Origin: Larimichthys crocea
Taxonomy: Eukaryota > Chordata > Actinopteri > Sciaenidae
Reading direction: 5' to 3'
DNA length: 64,000 nucleotides
Assembly: GCF_000972845.2 (NCBI RefSeq)
Contig: NC_040032.1
Location: 12,842,002-12,906,001 of the forward strand
The position numbers and the translations under genes are program-made. A model generated the notes under the pieces. That model saw nothing but the letters and a program-made list of their open reading frames with translations, ran no database searches and had not been told where the DNA came from. This document shows positions 11,721 to 24,070 of the stretch, piece by piece (positions within the stretch are counted from its first letter, which is position 1; each line of letters starts with the position of its first letter).

Positions 11721-12469
11721 GAATTTAGCCTACACATACTGTATATACGCAGCTGTGCCTCCGGTATAGAGGTCTAGTATGGAAACCACAGTCTGATCTC
11801 ACTTAGTTTATGTTCATGCTGCATTGGAGGATTCTGAAGTTCATGATTTATTTCCAAGCCAATGCAAAAACACATTTGTGTAGCAAAAGCATGAAGATTG
11901 AGTGAAGGCCAGGCATGTAAGGTGTTCAATTTCTTTCTTGTGTTGTCATTGTAAACTGTAACTATAAGTTAAACCATATAGAAAGCTGCTGTCAATTAAA
12001 TACGGCCCCTTTTAAAGATAATAATAGAATTTCAAATGTTAAGAGTTCATCCTACAGACACCTGAAAGGCAGCTGTGCCAAACCCGTGCCACACAGCAAA
12101 ACTCTTGTGATGCCAAAACACTGACATCCACATAGGTGCTTTGGGGTCTGTCTTTCTTTCCCCTCACTCTCTCTTCAGACAGCAGCAGCATCATCATTTC
12201 TTCCCTGCTTCACCGTGGCAGGCAGCAGTGGGGTTAAGCTGCCAGCGATGCGATGATAGTGAGAGGGGGGACTGCAGCTGGGGGTTGCAGATAGCACATT
12301 CTGTCAAATAGCGTCAGGCTGCCTGCATAATGAAGTGAAGAGAACCACGGTGGGAGAGGAGAAAAAAAAAATAGGAAAATGGGAACGGTTTCATTTGTTA
12401 TTGCTGAAACTGATACGGCTCCACCACAGTCTGAAAAGCAGCAGGAGCCTCAGCTTATAGGCAGGAGGA
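11721..12469. other. Intron, nothing firmly recognised
   Basis: Unique sequence of mixed composition. A GC-richer patch at 12180-12360 contains GCCTGCATAATGAAGTGAAG and could be a weaker conserved element. Confidence 0.35.
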
Positions 12470-12640
12470 GATGAAACATTAAGTTGTGGCCTGATTAATT
12501 ACCACATCGCTTATTTTCCGCCCTGCAATGTGTGTATACGGCTTATGGTCTCTATTAGATTTGACAGAGGCTCTTAGATGCAGTCTACACTGGCTATTTT
12601 GTGCGAGCACATTAGCAGCACTCACATATATATAGTGCCT
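12470..12640. promoter_or_regulatory. Candidate conserved element
   Basis: Contains TGATTAATTA (12492-12501) followed by CCACATCGCTTATTTTCCGC, then TCTATTAGATTTGACAG. A homeodomain palindrome next to CpG words in repeat-free DNA. Judged by texture. Confidence 0.35.
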
Positions 12641-13206
12641 ATTCACAGATTCTGAACATGTGCACATGCCTATATGGTTCAAGGAAACTCAGGTTCATTA
12701 CAACAGCCTTATATTTGTCATAAAGGCCATTATTTCTTTCAGTTATGATCCAACTGTATACACCAAAGTAAATGTTGGGATCTGGTAACATGGCAACATC
12801 AATAAAATGAAATGGGAAGTCACATAAGCATCTTATCCGCATTAGGTACACCACTTAATTTGAATCTAAAACCAAAAGTAAATGTACCCAAAATAATTAC
12901 CGCACAGTAAAACTGAGCACGCACGGAGCTACTGGAGGCACGGTAGGTCAAAGTTTGAGCTGAAATAGATCTGCAAACTCTAATGGATGTTTACAGCAGA
13001 CAGTTTGGACAATACTTTTACTGTTTCTCTTTGCTTATTTTTCCAAATTAGTTTGGCAAACCACAGGGTCTGTTTAAAGCCTGTCTGACTACTCATGTTT
13101 TTTTTGTTTTTTTTGCTCAGTCAGACATTCAGCAATGTTGCCATATTTTCTAGTTTTAGGCAAATTACTTAATATAAGTCAAAATGCGACACTGGAATTC
13201 CTCTTT

Positions 13207-13458
13207 AAAGGTCCTGTGAGTAAGATAAGTAATGAGTGGAATATTCATATTCAATATGCATGCTCTGATTAGTGCAGAATCAGTTAAAAATAATCTACAT
13301 CGAACTGCTGTGTTTCTACAGTAGACCAGAATGAACAAAACAGACACTGGCTGTGTCCACCATAGGTTTTCCTCCATGCTTGGATGTGGAGGCGAGGTGT
13401 ATTCAGATGGTTGCAATCTCCATTGTTAGGTGTCACTAAATCTATCACACTGGTCCTT
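13207..13458 (-). repeat. GGTCCA-family MITE-like repeat, full-length short copy
   Basis: About 252 bp bounded by inverted ends AAAGGTCCTGTGAGTAAGAT and CTATCACACTGGTCCTT. Read on the minus strand it begins like the copy at 48322: GTCCAGTGTG-TAG-TTTAGTGACACCTA, then GATTGCAACCA-TGAATACACCTCGCCT. The interior is shorter than the 48322 copy. No coding capacity; the short open frames here are chance. Confidence 0.8.
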
Positions 13459-13572
13459 CGAAAAACTGAAAATTTAACAATAAGTTTTGAGCCAGTGATG
13501 TTGGATGACATGAAAGTTTCCGTTCACATATTTCGCCGCACACCCAAATGTGCAAGAGCACCAGTGTAGTCC

Positions 13573-13588
13573 ATTAAAATATTTTAAT
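13573..13588. repeat. Perfect 16-bp palindrome
   Basis: ATTAAAATATTTTAAT is its own reverse complement. It follows CCAGTGTAGTCC, about 115 bp past the MITE-like copy, and may be an AT-rich chance palindrome. Confidence 0.6.
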
Positions 13589-13847
13589 AGGGTGTAAAAT
13601 GAAACATTTATTACAAAGCGTCGATTAAACAGAAAACTATTGACCAAATGAAAGCCACACGAGACAACAACTCTCATTCAAGGCGGCAGCCTCGAGGACA
13701 CGCTGGCTGATGGTACTGAATCACATTACTGTTGCTTTAGGCTGTTTATCTCAAGAGCTGCTGCATTTGTCATCATTGGACTCCCCTTGATCAATGCCTT
13801 CTTTATCATGATATGTTTCTAAAGTGACTTCTACCCCGCATCACAAC

Positions 13848-13869
13848 CACACACACACACACACACACA
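13848..13869. repeat. (AC)n microsatellite
   Basis: About eleven AC units in an otherwise unique region; a shorter CACACACA run follows near 13880. Confidence 0.95.
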
Positions 13870-14279
13870 AATGCCTGCACACACACCTAACACTTCTCCC
13901 CTCAACACCCCTATGATTTCATTAGTTTCATATTAGGATTGATGGGGCTCTTCTGAGGGATATAAATCAATTTGAGAACACTTTTCTAAACCTTAGTCTC
14001 AACCTCCAATGGAGCCATCAAGCAGAAGGGTGGCTGAGGGGCAAGAGGCTGGAACAGCCAACATCATTGGTTTGCTTTTGCTGGGTCGGGGTGGGGACCG
14101 GGGGGGTGAGGGTTGGTGGAGGGCACAAGTAATTTTGCCTTCAGGGTTTATGATCGAAAGAGCTCCCCCCTTCATGCTCTATCTATCCACCCAAGAAGGC
14201 TCCCCCTCACCCCATTCTCCTCTTCCGCAACCACCTTCTCCTTTCATCCCCAGTGCCTTCCATCCATCCTTCCATACCG

Positions 14280-14410
14280 CCATGATTTACAACTAGTACT
14301 CATGTGCTTCCTGGGAATTGATTTCTAGGGAACTGCGCCTTGTGCCCATCTTTTCTGTGGGGGCCATAACGATCAGGCTGTGGATCATTAGTCTGGACCA
14401 CTGTTTTCCA
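14280..14410. promoter_or_regulatory. Candidate conserved element
   Basis: Unique block after a pyrimidine-rich tract, with GGGAATTGATTTC, GGGGGCCATAACGATCAGGC and GGATCATTAGTC. No frame of note and no repeat. Judged by texture. Confidence 0.3.
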
Positions 14411-15099
14411 CTGCTCTGCTGGCTGGGTGCCATACATCTCCCCCCTCCTCCTGAGTCACAGCCGCTGTTAAATTGCCTGTCCCCTTCCCTCCTCTTCCTT
14501 CTCTTCTACCCCCACCTCCCCAGCCCCAGTCACACCTCATGATCCTCATTTGTCCTCCTTTGCACCGCAGCATTTATTGAAAAGCAAGCTGTGCCGGAGC
14601 CAAAGCCAGTGGTGAGTGTTTATAGGCCATTCAGGACCGAGGAAACCCCCATCATGTTTTTTTCCCCCCAACCTCACACGCTGACCTTTACCTCAGCAGA
14701 CAGACAGATGACACGTCCTTTAGGTTATTTGCGAAGGAAGTCGCTAAACGACAAACGGGGATGCCGTATCACCACGGACGGCTGAGAGAGGCAAGCTGGG
14801 GTGATATGAATAAGAAAGTGATGGAGTCAGTTTGTCACCAAGAGGGCATGGGCAGAGCAGTGGAGCTCATGGCTCTTATTACGCCCCTTGAGGAACAATA
14901 TGTTCTGATTTGTTGCATTTGCTTCTTGACAATGCACCAAAAATTGAAGGCCTGATTGAGCTTCCAGGGTTATTTTGAAAGACCAAAGCCGGTTGTTTTT
15001 CCTTGAGTGCTCAGCAAGCTGCCGTTTTTTTCCTCGTTTCTCTCACTCCGCAATCTTAAATTTAAAAGAACAATAGAATAACACTCAGGCTTAACTCTA

Positions 15100-15370
15100 G
15101 TGCTAATCACACTTGTTCAGTGTCAAGGCCCAATCACGCAGGCAATTGTTTCTTAAATGACAGATCCGGATTGGCTAAACAACGGCGTCCTGCTATTCAT
15201 AAATGTTTCCATGCCTTGAAGTTGAAGTCATCGTTACTCACGTCTAAAGAAATCACAACTCGGAGACAGAAATCATGTCCAGCTGCTGTCTGGTGGTTTC
15301 CTACCTCCATTCAACAGGATCGGCTTACTCAAACTCACCCACGTCTCACAGCTGCTTGATTAATTGCATT
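15100..15370. promoter_or_regulatory. Candidate conserved element with opposed CCAAT words
   Basis: CCAAT at 15130-15134 faces ATTGG at 15170-15174, with GGCAATTGTTTCTTAAATGA between them. The block ends in TTGATTAATTGC. NF-Y or SOX-like words would fit an enhancer or weak promoter, but no TATA or CpG island is visible. Confidence 0.35.
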
Positions 15371-15549
15371 TTCATCTGGGAAATGAATTCAAAACTGGTC
15401 AAACAAGCATTTTACTGTATAAAGAGGCCGAGCTAAAACAAACAGCAGCACAGACCAGCAGCCTCAGCTGCCTCTAGTGGCTCTACACTGTGCTCTGGCA
15501 TTGGGCAGGGGAAGCTTCTCGAACTAGAGCCCGGGTCTGGCAGCATGCA

Positions 15550-15770
15550 CTGGCAGTGATGATTTACAACAGCATTTAAGTGAATCTAATAAGCAGAGTG
15601 AATGCTTCCCGTCGCTTTGGCATGGCCCGTGCCTGGGCCCTAATCATTCAAATATTTTGGCAAAAAGCAATGCCCCGCTTCTCTCCAAAAGAGAATAATG
15701 AGACACGGAGCTCTTAATCACAGCAGATCAGTTCAAATAAATGAAAAGAGAATCAAAAGCATTCTTTGCC
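15550..15770. promoter_or_regulatory. Candidate conserved element
   Basis: Contains CAGCATTTAAGTGAATCTAA, GGGCCCTAATCATTCAAATA and AGAATAATGAGACACGG in repeat-free sequence, a mixture of homeodomain-like words and conserved-looking spacer. Confidence 0.35.
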
Positions 15771-16589
15771 GAGGCAGCCCTTCTTTCTGTCCAAATGAGC
15801 TGACAGAGGGCCAGATCTGGGAGATGGAGATTTACCCAGGAGATAGAGCAGATTTTCCATGACTCGTGAAGCAGTGTCTCACTCTGGCAGACTAGAAAGT
15901 AGTTCTGGAAGAAATAAGGCTGGGCCGCAGACAGCTTTTGTACAGTTTTCTTGAAGTAATTATATACAGTATGTACACATATACAGACATACAAACACAA
16001 ATATTCAAAGTAGCCCAAAACCAAGATGCCCCGCGATCTTCGCAGCTTTTTAATCAAGCACTCCTCCGCGCTTGTTCTCCTATCACACCTCAGATGTTTT
16101 TCTGGAAACCCACGCAAAGCAAACGCAGTAGCTCTGACACCTCATCCAAACTCAATAATTCGCCCTGCTTTCACTTGCCAATTCTTCTCTCTGCCAATCT
16201 GAAACCCTTCCACACACTCCGCTTGCTGAGACAGCGCTCTAACAAACGATGCTGTCAGTTAACAAGATGGAAAAACATTCTGTTAATTTTTTCTCTCTCT
16301 CCCTCCTTCCCCTCCCCTCCCCTCCTCGGCGACGAGTCTTGATGTGCAGAGACGAGGGCTGGATCACAGCTTGCCTGGGGGAAGCCTGACACAAGACAGG
16401 CTGCCGCTGACATGATGAGCCTCGAGACTGCTGGCAAATTCTTGTGATGTCACTTCCCGCTCTCGACAGCTCTGACACCCTGGCGTGGGGTACAGGGAAA
16501 GACGTGGAATAGAGGGAAGCTGCTGGAGCGCTGGTGGAGGTGGTGTTTGGGAAGGGGAGGCGGTGGGTGTGCGGTGGGTGGATGGGGGG

Positions 16590-16760
16590 GCTTGATGAGA
16601 AGAAACACTGGTGCGTCGACCGCGCGGCTCTTCTGTTTTCTTTAATGTTCCCGCTTTTATCAGCAGTCTGAGCTGTCAGCGGTAATCACGCTTGTAGTGA
16701 AGAGCTGCAGAGACGATAAGCTCGGCCTGTCAGCGCCACATCCACCGCGGCAGACATATG
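16590..16760. promoter_or_regulatory. GC- and CpG-richer candidate element
   Basis: CpG words are unusually dense for this window (GCGTCGACCGCGCGGC near 16611; CCACCGCGGC near 16743). GGTAATCACGCTTG and GATAAG (16715-16720) lie between. Could be an enhancer core or a small unmethylated island; no start-site motif was found. Confidence 0.35.
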
Positions 16761-16999
16761 CTGCCGCCGCCGCTCTCCGTGTCTTTCTTTATGCATGATG
16801 GCATTCTCCCCAGAGAGAGGAGAGAAAAAAAGCACAGAAAGCGGTGGATGATCCTCACCGGTAAGATGGAGGGAGAACTATCATATCTTGCTTTTTTTTT
16901 AAACTCTGGTGCGTGTGCGTCATTTGTAACACTAAAGTGATCGTGTAATACACCGAATATTTCACAGATAGCATAGAATATGTCCCTAATGGCGTTAAA

Positions 17000-17560
17000 T
17001 AGAAGCTAGACAGACATTATCTTTAATGCCACAAACAAAGTGCCCTTGAATTTCTTTTAAATAAAGATTGTTGAAAGAAAGAACAAACTTTGCTCTAAAT
17101 AAAAACAGATGACCGGGAAAGACACGAGGCCGCACGGCGTTGAAATTAAACCGATGCTGTAATGTTTATTTTCCCCTTGGCAGTTTCATGCGAGGAGGCT
17201 GGTGTGTCACTAATAACTGTCACATCAATCTACAGAGATGATGACAAATGTGGCCTCGTGTCAAAGCCGGTGGAGTCTATTTTATGGCTACAAGGCATGA
17301 TCATTACAGACATGAATAGTAATTACACGCGCGGAAAACATGGGATGCTGCGGCCCGTGCCATATGCATGACAGGTGGCGTGCGACATAAATAATGGAAC
17401 GCGTGGCAGTCAAAAGTCGCCAGGCATTCGGTTACCAATTATCCTTCTCTTGTGAGCGTTAAAGCGCTGTGCATTGTTTACCGTTAACAGACATAATTGA
17501 ATAATAATGCCCTGGCCCCACCTGTTCTCTGTGTAGGAGAGATAGCTCTTTGGTTGGAAT
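17000..17560. promoter_or_regulatory. Strong candidate conserved enhancer
   Basis: Long repeat-free block. At 17362-17377, ATATGCAT (POU-like), TGACAGGT (MEIS/TGIF-like) and CAGGTG (E-box) overlap in 16 bp and are followed by GACATAAATAATGG (HOX/FOX-like). Also AGTAATTACACGCGCGG, GGTTACCAATTATCC, ACATAATTGAATAATAATGC and several CpGs. No coding signal. Confidence 0.5.
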
Positions 17561-17569
17561 AAATGAGCT

Positions 17570-17630
17570 GTGCTCCCCTTCTTCCTCCCTCCTCCTCCTC
17601 TTCTCTCTCTCTCTCTCTTGCTCTGACAAT
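17570..17630. repeat. Pyrimidine-rich (TCC)n/(TC)n tract
   Basis: CCTCCTCCTC followed by a run of TC, a simple polypyrimidine tract separating two conserved-looking blocks. Confidence 0.85.
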
Positions 17631-17639
17631 AGGGCTGAG

Positions 17640-18200
17640 AGGCCTGCCCTCGCAATGGCCATTAAAATAATGTGGCCTAACCTGAGCAGAGGTTAACCAG
17701 CTAATGTCCTCAGTACTGCTCCTCTGTGGACATGAATAATGCAGATCAGGTTCCTAAACAAGCACACAAATGAATCTATAAATCACCCAGGTCAGGGCAA
17801 TCTTATTAGCCCCCCCTCCCACCGCCTCCCTCCCCACAACCTCTCTCTTCCCCTCCCCATCTCTCTCTCTGATTCGTCCCTGTCAGGCGCCTGCCGAGGG
17901 AGCTTCCTTGTATAAACATGCAGTTAAATGTCCTGTTGGTTTAATAAATAGGATGTGGACTAACAACACAGAGAAACTGCCACGCGGAATTGAATGCATT
18001 ATGCAGCAGCTTACCTGTTTCCCCCCTTTTCGTACGGAGGGGTTTTAAAAATAATACGGCATCGTTAACAATAACTTAATTGGTTGTTGTCACTGTAAAC
18101 ATAAATTCTGGCTCGTGTCAAAACATGGCGAGTTGGGCATTTGCCTATTAAGTTATACATAATGGTTCCCGTGTGCAGGGTTTGTGCTAAAGCAAGATAA
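17640..18200. promoter_or_regulatory. Candidate conserved enhancer, continuation
   Basis: Contains GGCCATTAAAATAATGTGGC, GACATGAATAATGCAGATC, GTTAACAATAACTTAATTGG and TTGTTGTCACTG (SOX-like words facing each other), and GCCTATTAAGTTATACATAA. The middle part has a CCCTCCC-rich filler. Reads as a continuation of the 17.0 kb element. Confidence 0.45.
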
Positions 18201-19289
18201 ATCCATACGTTCTTTTCAGATTGCAGAATTGTTTTTGTGGCCATATTATGAGACGTTGTTCATTTGGATTCCTGACAATTTAATACTATCTCTAATTTCC
18301 TAACCACTGTTTTCCAAGGTTTCATTATTCCACATAGGTGTTCTTGTTATTGTGTCCATTTTTCCTTGCACGGTGACATTTAATTTTTTTTTTTTTTTTC
18401 CCGTTATGCGTCCCTTTCTCAAAATATTTTGCTCAAATTATTTCCTGGCATTCTCCATTATCAGTCCAGCAACAATTTTTAAAAGGAAAAACATCTCTTT
18501 CGGTTTTTAAAGCATTTATTGTTACCGTTGTAAACACATGCTGAGCTAATGTTTTTTTCCACAATAGCACTTATGGTTATTCTAATCCTCCTGGAATTGG
18601 GGCATAACAAGCAAATCATAACCAATGTGCGGAGCAACGCTGTGGGGACAATGCAAACAGGAAAAAAAAAAAGAGAGAGAAATCTCAGCTAATTAAAATA
18701 ATGAGAAATAAGAAATAAACCTCAGCAGTTTACTTCCCAGATGTTGCTGAAATAAACTGCGAGGAAAAGAATCGTGAGGTGAAGAATGCTCCGTCGCGTC
18801 TCCGGATACAGTGAGACTGGATCAATATGGATTTCATGTATAGTCGCAGAAGAATTACCGAAACAAGCAGAACCGACAAAACACCAACAAATCCGTGCGT
18901 TTAAATCTCTCAGAGGACTCCACTTGTGCTCTCGTCCCCTCGTCATGACTGAATAACCTGCTGAGGGATCAGCAAGAGTTTCACTATTAATCCCAAGATT
19001 TAGGGGATGACACGCCCCCTCACCCAACCCCAACCAGTCAATTCCAACACTATTATCACCTCTAAGAAAGTATTCTTTAATAACTCTTCTTACACGTCCT
19101 GTGGGTCCCAGAGATTGATTGCCAAACCGCACAGCCATCAAAAGAGAACGTGAACACGGGAGTCAGAGGCACCACCGGACACAAGAGATATGGTGCTTCT
19201 ATGTATATGCGTGCAGTGATCAAGGAATCACAGCAGTTTAGTTCACACAGACAACTAACCCCGTTTCATTTGTCAAATCTAGTATGCGC
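18201..19289. other. Intron, nothing firmly recognised
   Basis: AT-rich sequence with T and A runs (18384-18400, 18661-18672). A 139-codon minus-strand open frame at 18722-19141 shows no family resemblance and is treated as chance. Confidence 0.35.
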
Positions 19290-19510
19290 TCCTCCATACT
19301 CCATCAAACAAAGCCACTGCTAGCTCACAGAGTCATTTCCCTCTCTCCCAATTACAAATGAGTCCATTAGTGTGTCTGCAGTGAGCCCTGTGCTGTCTCC
19401 CAGTAATGGCTTGTGAGATTTCCATCATAATCATAATGGCTCCCAGAGCAGCCATGAGTGCAGATGGAAGGTCGCTCATAGGTAATGAGCTATCTCACCA
19501 CCCAAAGGGC
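19290..19510. promoter_or_regulatory. Candidate conserved element
   Basis: Contains CCCAATTACAAATGAGTCCA, CAGTAATGGC, CATCATAATCATAATGGC and TAGGTAATGAGC. Several ATAATG/TAATG words lie in unrepeated DNA between an ordinary region and a CA-rich tract. Confidence 0.35.
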
Positions 19511-20039
19511 ACATGTCTTTTTTGCTTTGTTATTTAGAACTGCATGCCTATGACTTTGTGAGCTGGCACACACACACTCGCTCGCTCACACGCTTTCATG
19601 ATGTGTTTCTATGTATGAAGATGAGGAGGTGGATTTAGGAAAGGGAGGAGAGGCACGGGGCTGGATGATGCCTGGCGCTGATTAAGATCATGAAATTGGC
19701 GCCTGGGCTCTGGATGTAGACGCTAAATCACACAACTCAAGCCGACGGATGACAGCTAACACCAAATGGCATCCTCACATCACTTTGCACGCTGACATTC
19801 TTTCTGCCTCCCTCCCCTGGCTGTGCAGCTTTGGTGAGCAGAAATATCATTATGGCCGGCGGTGTCGGTATGACTCACCTCCACTTGCCATTCGAAACAC
19901 ATCATATTCTTTTTCTCTTGCCCTCCGAGCGCGGCAGCCAGCACATCTGCATCTTCTGCCAATTATTCTCTGAATGCCCGTCTTGGTAACATTTTCAGAG
20001 TGTGTGTGCTTGCTGTACTGAGCTGGCTGTCTGCATAAC

Positions 20040-20300
20040 CACGGGGCATGTGGGACTGGGTGGAATGGGATGATACGGCGCTCGCTCTGCCCATGCTTAA
20101 TTGACCAGAGAGCTACGTGTTGTTGTGATGCGGGTCATATCAATGAGGTGACCTGACATTTTCATGCATGTTTCTTGTTTCATAAAGGCCCGTGTTTGCC
20201 TCGCAAACTCTCATATGAGCGATCAATGACGAACAATCACAGTGGCCGACATTGGTCTCCAGAGTATCATAGAGGAAGATCTGACCTGATTGTGTTTTTG
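20040..20300. promoter_or_regulatory. Candidate conserved element
   Basis: Begins with CpG-bearing ATACGGCGCTCGC, then GCTTAATTGACC, GAGGTGACCTGAC, TTTCATGCATG and GACGAACAATCACAGTGG (SOX-like). No coding frame or repeat recognised. Confidence 0.35.
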
Positions 20301-21479
20301 GTATTTGCTGGAGCCATGTATAGAGCCATATAATGATCCTGAGTGAGTGGTATTGGTGACCTGTGTGGCATTTACACACACACACATGCACACAGTACCC
20401 AGACAGTCCTTACCAGAGCTGGGCAATTGGGCGAATATATTGGCTATCATTAAGTCAGCCAGGTGCCAGTTTTTTTTGGCCAATTTCTGTCATTAAGTTA
20501 TTTCACTAATTTAATGTTCTGTATCCAGATAACGAGTGAGAGCTGCCGCTCAGTGACCGACTCTTATCCAGCGGCGACAGAGCCAGAAATATTTCGCATC
20601 TAATTCGGTGGATTATTTCGACCAAACCAGAGCTGGCGATTGTTTACAACCCAGTGGAAAGACTAACCAAAATGGTTTTGCTGAGCTTTATTTAGTTTCT
20701 GTCTTTCGTGCGAATGAAGTGTGAGTTACAATGTGTTAACAAGGCAGTGAAGCTAGTTTTAGTTTGATAAGAGAGAAAATTGAATTCAGATGGCGTCCAG
20801 ATGCCTTTTTGTTGTTTAAAGAAAAACATTCCTCTCTTCAGATTTTGTGAGTTTATTTTGTTAAATTTATTTAACCAATTTATTTGTTTTCGGCACACAG
20901 TATCAATTATATAATAATCAGTGTATTCCTATTTGCTTCTTTCCAATTTAACAGGTTTAATCTAGTGTATGCAATGTATTCCAGGTGTCTGTTTGAGAGC
21001 TGTGAAACACTAAATATTGCGACAGAACCAAAGTGTGTGAGCTCGTGTGGCTGGTGGGTATTAACATCTATTACATGAGGCATCCACTGATGAATCTTTG
21101 ACAGCCGTGATGGTCCAATCCTAGTACTTACACACTGACTCAATAATTACTACATTAAGAACCAAGCAGAGCCACAGCCATAACAACTAGAGTTAATAGA
21201 TCGCTCCAAAATAGTCCTGGATGATCCACCATCTTACAACATAACATGCTCAATTATTAATGATGGTAAGAATGATCCGTGGGCAGACCTCTAGGATTGA
21301 GCCTGCCCCCACAGTCTGGCAATTCAAAGACAGCCAGCATCCCACTGTGCCGAATCAAAAGGAATAGAGTATTTACTGCTTGTGCAGCCTCTTTTTACAT
21401 TAACCATTAGGATGTTCAAATGATAGAGAAATATACATAAGGGTCAGACACAGTTCTATACTTAAGTTCACTCGCTCCC
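20301..21479. other. Intron, little recognised
   Basis: AT-rich with a short (CA)n tract near 20377. A modest conserved-looking stretch at 21180-21320 carries GCTCAATTATTAATGATGG. Nothing else could be assigned. Confidence 0.3.
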
Positions 21480-21740
21480 GGGAGGTCTGCCATCTCCCTC
21501 CGCTTTAATTTGAAATCATTCAGAGGCAAAATGGTAGCTGTTTGATTTATCCCTTATTACATTGCTTCTTAAGAATCTGTCAGGCAGCCTCATGAATTCA
21601 TTCATCTCCATAAGCTTTCTCAGCGCCACTTAGGCCTTGTGTAATCTGGGTGAGACCCCTTATCACTTCATTTGCACAAGCAGGAGACTATCAATTCCTG
21701 TCCGGTATCTGGGCCAAGGGAATTAGAGCAGAGGTGTTTT
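21480..21740. promoter_or_regulatory. Candidate conserved element
   Basis: Unique block with CTCCCGGGAGG, GCTTTAATTTGAAATCATTC, TTTGATTTATCC and GCCTTGTGTAATCTGGG; homeodomain-like words with balanced composition. Confidence 0.35.
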
Positions 21741-21959
21741 GGATGTGTCCAGAGCAAGCTGCACTGACAAGAAGCTGATTACACATTGAAACAGCATGCA
21801 GGTGTTTTATTTCACAGCCTATATTTACAATATTAGTGAGCATTAGTTAAAAACATTTGCGGCTTTATTGCTTACACTCCGTTCGGTGTAGATCACAATC
21901 GACAGACCGTTTTCCACCGTGAGCCATTGATGTACTGCCACTGTGAAAAGAGAGACACT

Positions 21960-22460
21960 CAGAAGCATTTAGCTGGTGCCGAGCTCGACACAGCAGCCTC
22001 ATAAAGGCAGACAATGGCTGAGCTTAATAAGAAACAGAATGGATCCCATGAGTGTGGAGGACCCATCAAGCTGGGGAATTTCATTTAATTTCCCCGGGGC
22101 TGGGTATGTCTTGTACACATAATTAGAGCCCAACATGCAATGCTCCTTGTGTTTTGTCAATAATTCCCCAAGGAGCAATCAGGACAAGGGTTGGACATGC
22201 CTCTGTGACCTGGGCTACTTGCGACAAGCTCAGCCACCTAATTACACTGCCTCTAACAAGTAGTGTGGTGGTTGCAAGGGAAGGATGTTGGGAGGGTGGG
22301 GTGAGGGGAGCCGGCCTGAACCCAGGAGTCAACAGCGTACAGCCCCTCCTCAGAGCCCCTGATGTCATTAGGATTGTTTGTGGCTGCCGCCATGCATGCT
22401 GGGACAGCGTTGTCATTCTGACAAGCCTGTTCTCTATTTCCCTCATTTAGGATCCTCTTC
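21960..22460. promoter_or_regulatory. Strong candidate conserved element with small hairpin
   Basis: Repeat-free sequence with TGAGCTTAATAAGAAAC, TTCATTTAATTTCCCCGGGG, ACACATAATTAGAGC and CCACCTAATTACACTGCC. A 9-bp inverted repeat TGCTCCTTG (22141-22149) and CAAGGAGCA (22169-22177) flanks a 19-nt loop containing TCAATAATT. Opposed open frames of 98 and 107 codons overlap here; both-strand openness without homology fits noncoding constraint or chance better than a gene. Confidence 0.45.
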
Positions 22461-24030
22461 TGTCGTGACTCACTGCCTCTGCTGCTTACACAGCAGGAGA
22501 TTAGGGATATGGTCCTCTACAGCAGTTATTTGCTTGTGAGACTTCATCCAATACATTTCTGTGGTGTATAACAATCTATCTTTGTCAATGACTACAAACA
22601 TTGCTACCCAAAATACACATAATTCAGTGATTATAGACTTTTCTTTATTTGGAAAGTTACCTACGGATAATTTATAGAGTATCTAACGTTACAACAGCTT
22701 ATTAGTTGAGATTCAACAACCATGTTCTGATATTACAGAAGGTTTGGTTAGGTTAAGGCATACAAATCAGCTTGGTTAGGGTGTAGTCTATAGATAAATG
22801 TCACAAAAACTCTGTAAACTCTGTACACGGACTATCCAAATAAAGAGTTACTCTTCTAGCCAGTCCAAGATATGATTTACCAGACACACTCAACTAGCCT
22901 TTGTTGTTGCACCTACCGTATAATATAAATGCCTCCTTCACAACTAAATGTAATAACTATTACTGACTGATTACAGGTAAACAACCCAGTGAAGCTCAGA
23001 TATCAAATCAAACAAAAATGCGAGAATGTGAGAACCTGTTTGTGTGCATAATATCAGACTGCATTAGAGTATGCAACCCAGATAATTTGGCATAATTAAC
23101 TTTTTGTGTTGAATGCACTCGGTTTTGCTTTTGCCATCTGACTAATGGCAGATAGAGAAATCTTGCCTTGGCTGCAGGGATAAAGCCATTTTCTGTGGGA
23201 GAGCTGAGGCTGCTGTGGAGAGTGGAAAGACGGAGAGCCAGGAGCCAGTCAATTTCGAAGCAAGTTGCCTGCAGAAATCATTGGCTTGACAAAAGGGCAA
23301 TGAGGGGGCAGAGGGTTTGTGTGAGAGTCACTGGCCCAGTTGCTGGGGGGGCTTATGTGCAGGTGAGCCGGGCCTTGACTGACATCCGCCGAGCGCAGCG
23401 AGGAAGTTTAACCTTGGCTTGTTGGAGAACTCACTCTCAGCAGGGAGAGAGGCCAGAAAGGGAGACAGTGAGGGATGAAGAGAGAGCGTGTGAGAGAAAA
23501 GAGAGGGACGCTGAGAAGGGTTTTCTGCATAACAACAACCAAATTCTTTTTTTTTTTTTCATAAGCGGCCTGTTTCTAGAGACACTGGTTTGAACCCAAG
23601 GTCTTACTCGATGCATTATTAAAGACCGGTAACTGGCAACACTGCCTCATAAATAGAGATGAGGACAGACACCCGGGGAGTCGGGGTGCTGCTCACTCTT
23701 GATCGGCCACAAATCCACCGGCCTAACATGACCCAGAAGGTTCCACATACACAGTATGCCACAGCTACCCAGCAGCCCTCTGTTTTGTTTCTGTCATTGC
23801 AGCCGACAAATGACACCATACGGAGTAAGTTCATTACTGCGCAGGTCAGTGGTATAAAAAATGTATGTAATCTAGTATGGATGAACGTGTTTGGCAGGAC
23901 GAGTGTTATTTTTGGCTCAGCACTTAAGCCAATTTTAACAGTGCTGCTAAAACAACATTAGTGATGTATTAGATATATTTGGGTAGAGGTAATGAAGTGC
24001 TTAACAGATGGCTCTGAAAAAAGTTCAATC
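22461..24030. other. Intron; one longer open frame not supported as a gene
   Basis: 22461-23080 is AT-rich. 23160-23530 is GC-richer and purine-rich and holds a 141-codon plus-strand frame that I do not recognise; it is arginine/glutamate-rich because of GA-rich repeats and ends in a T run. 23640-23960 holds a 100-codon frame, also unrecognised. Confidence 0.35.

Positions 24031-24070
<40 letters not shown>

Noticed and set aside
23168..23593. 141-codon plus-strand frame starting MAAGIKPFSVGELRLL
   Set aside because: The arginine/glutamate-rich C-terminal half comes from GA-rich DNA and a T run; no family match and no promoter evidence.
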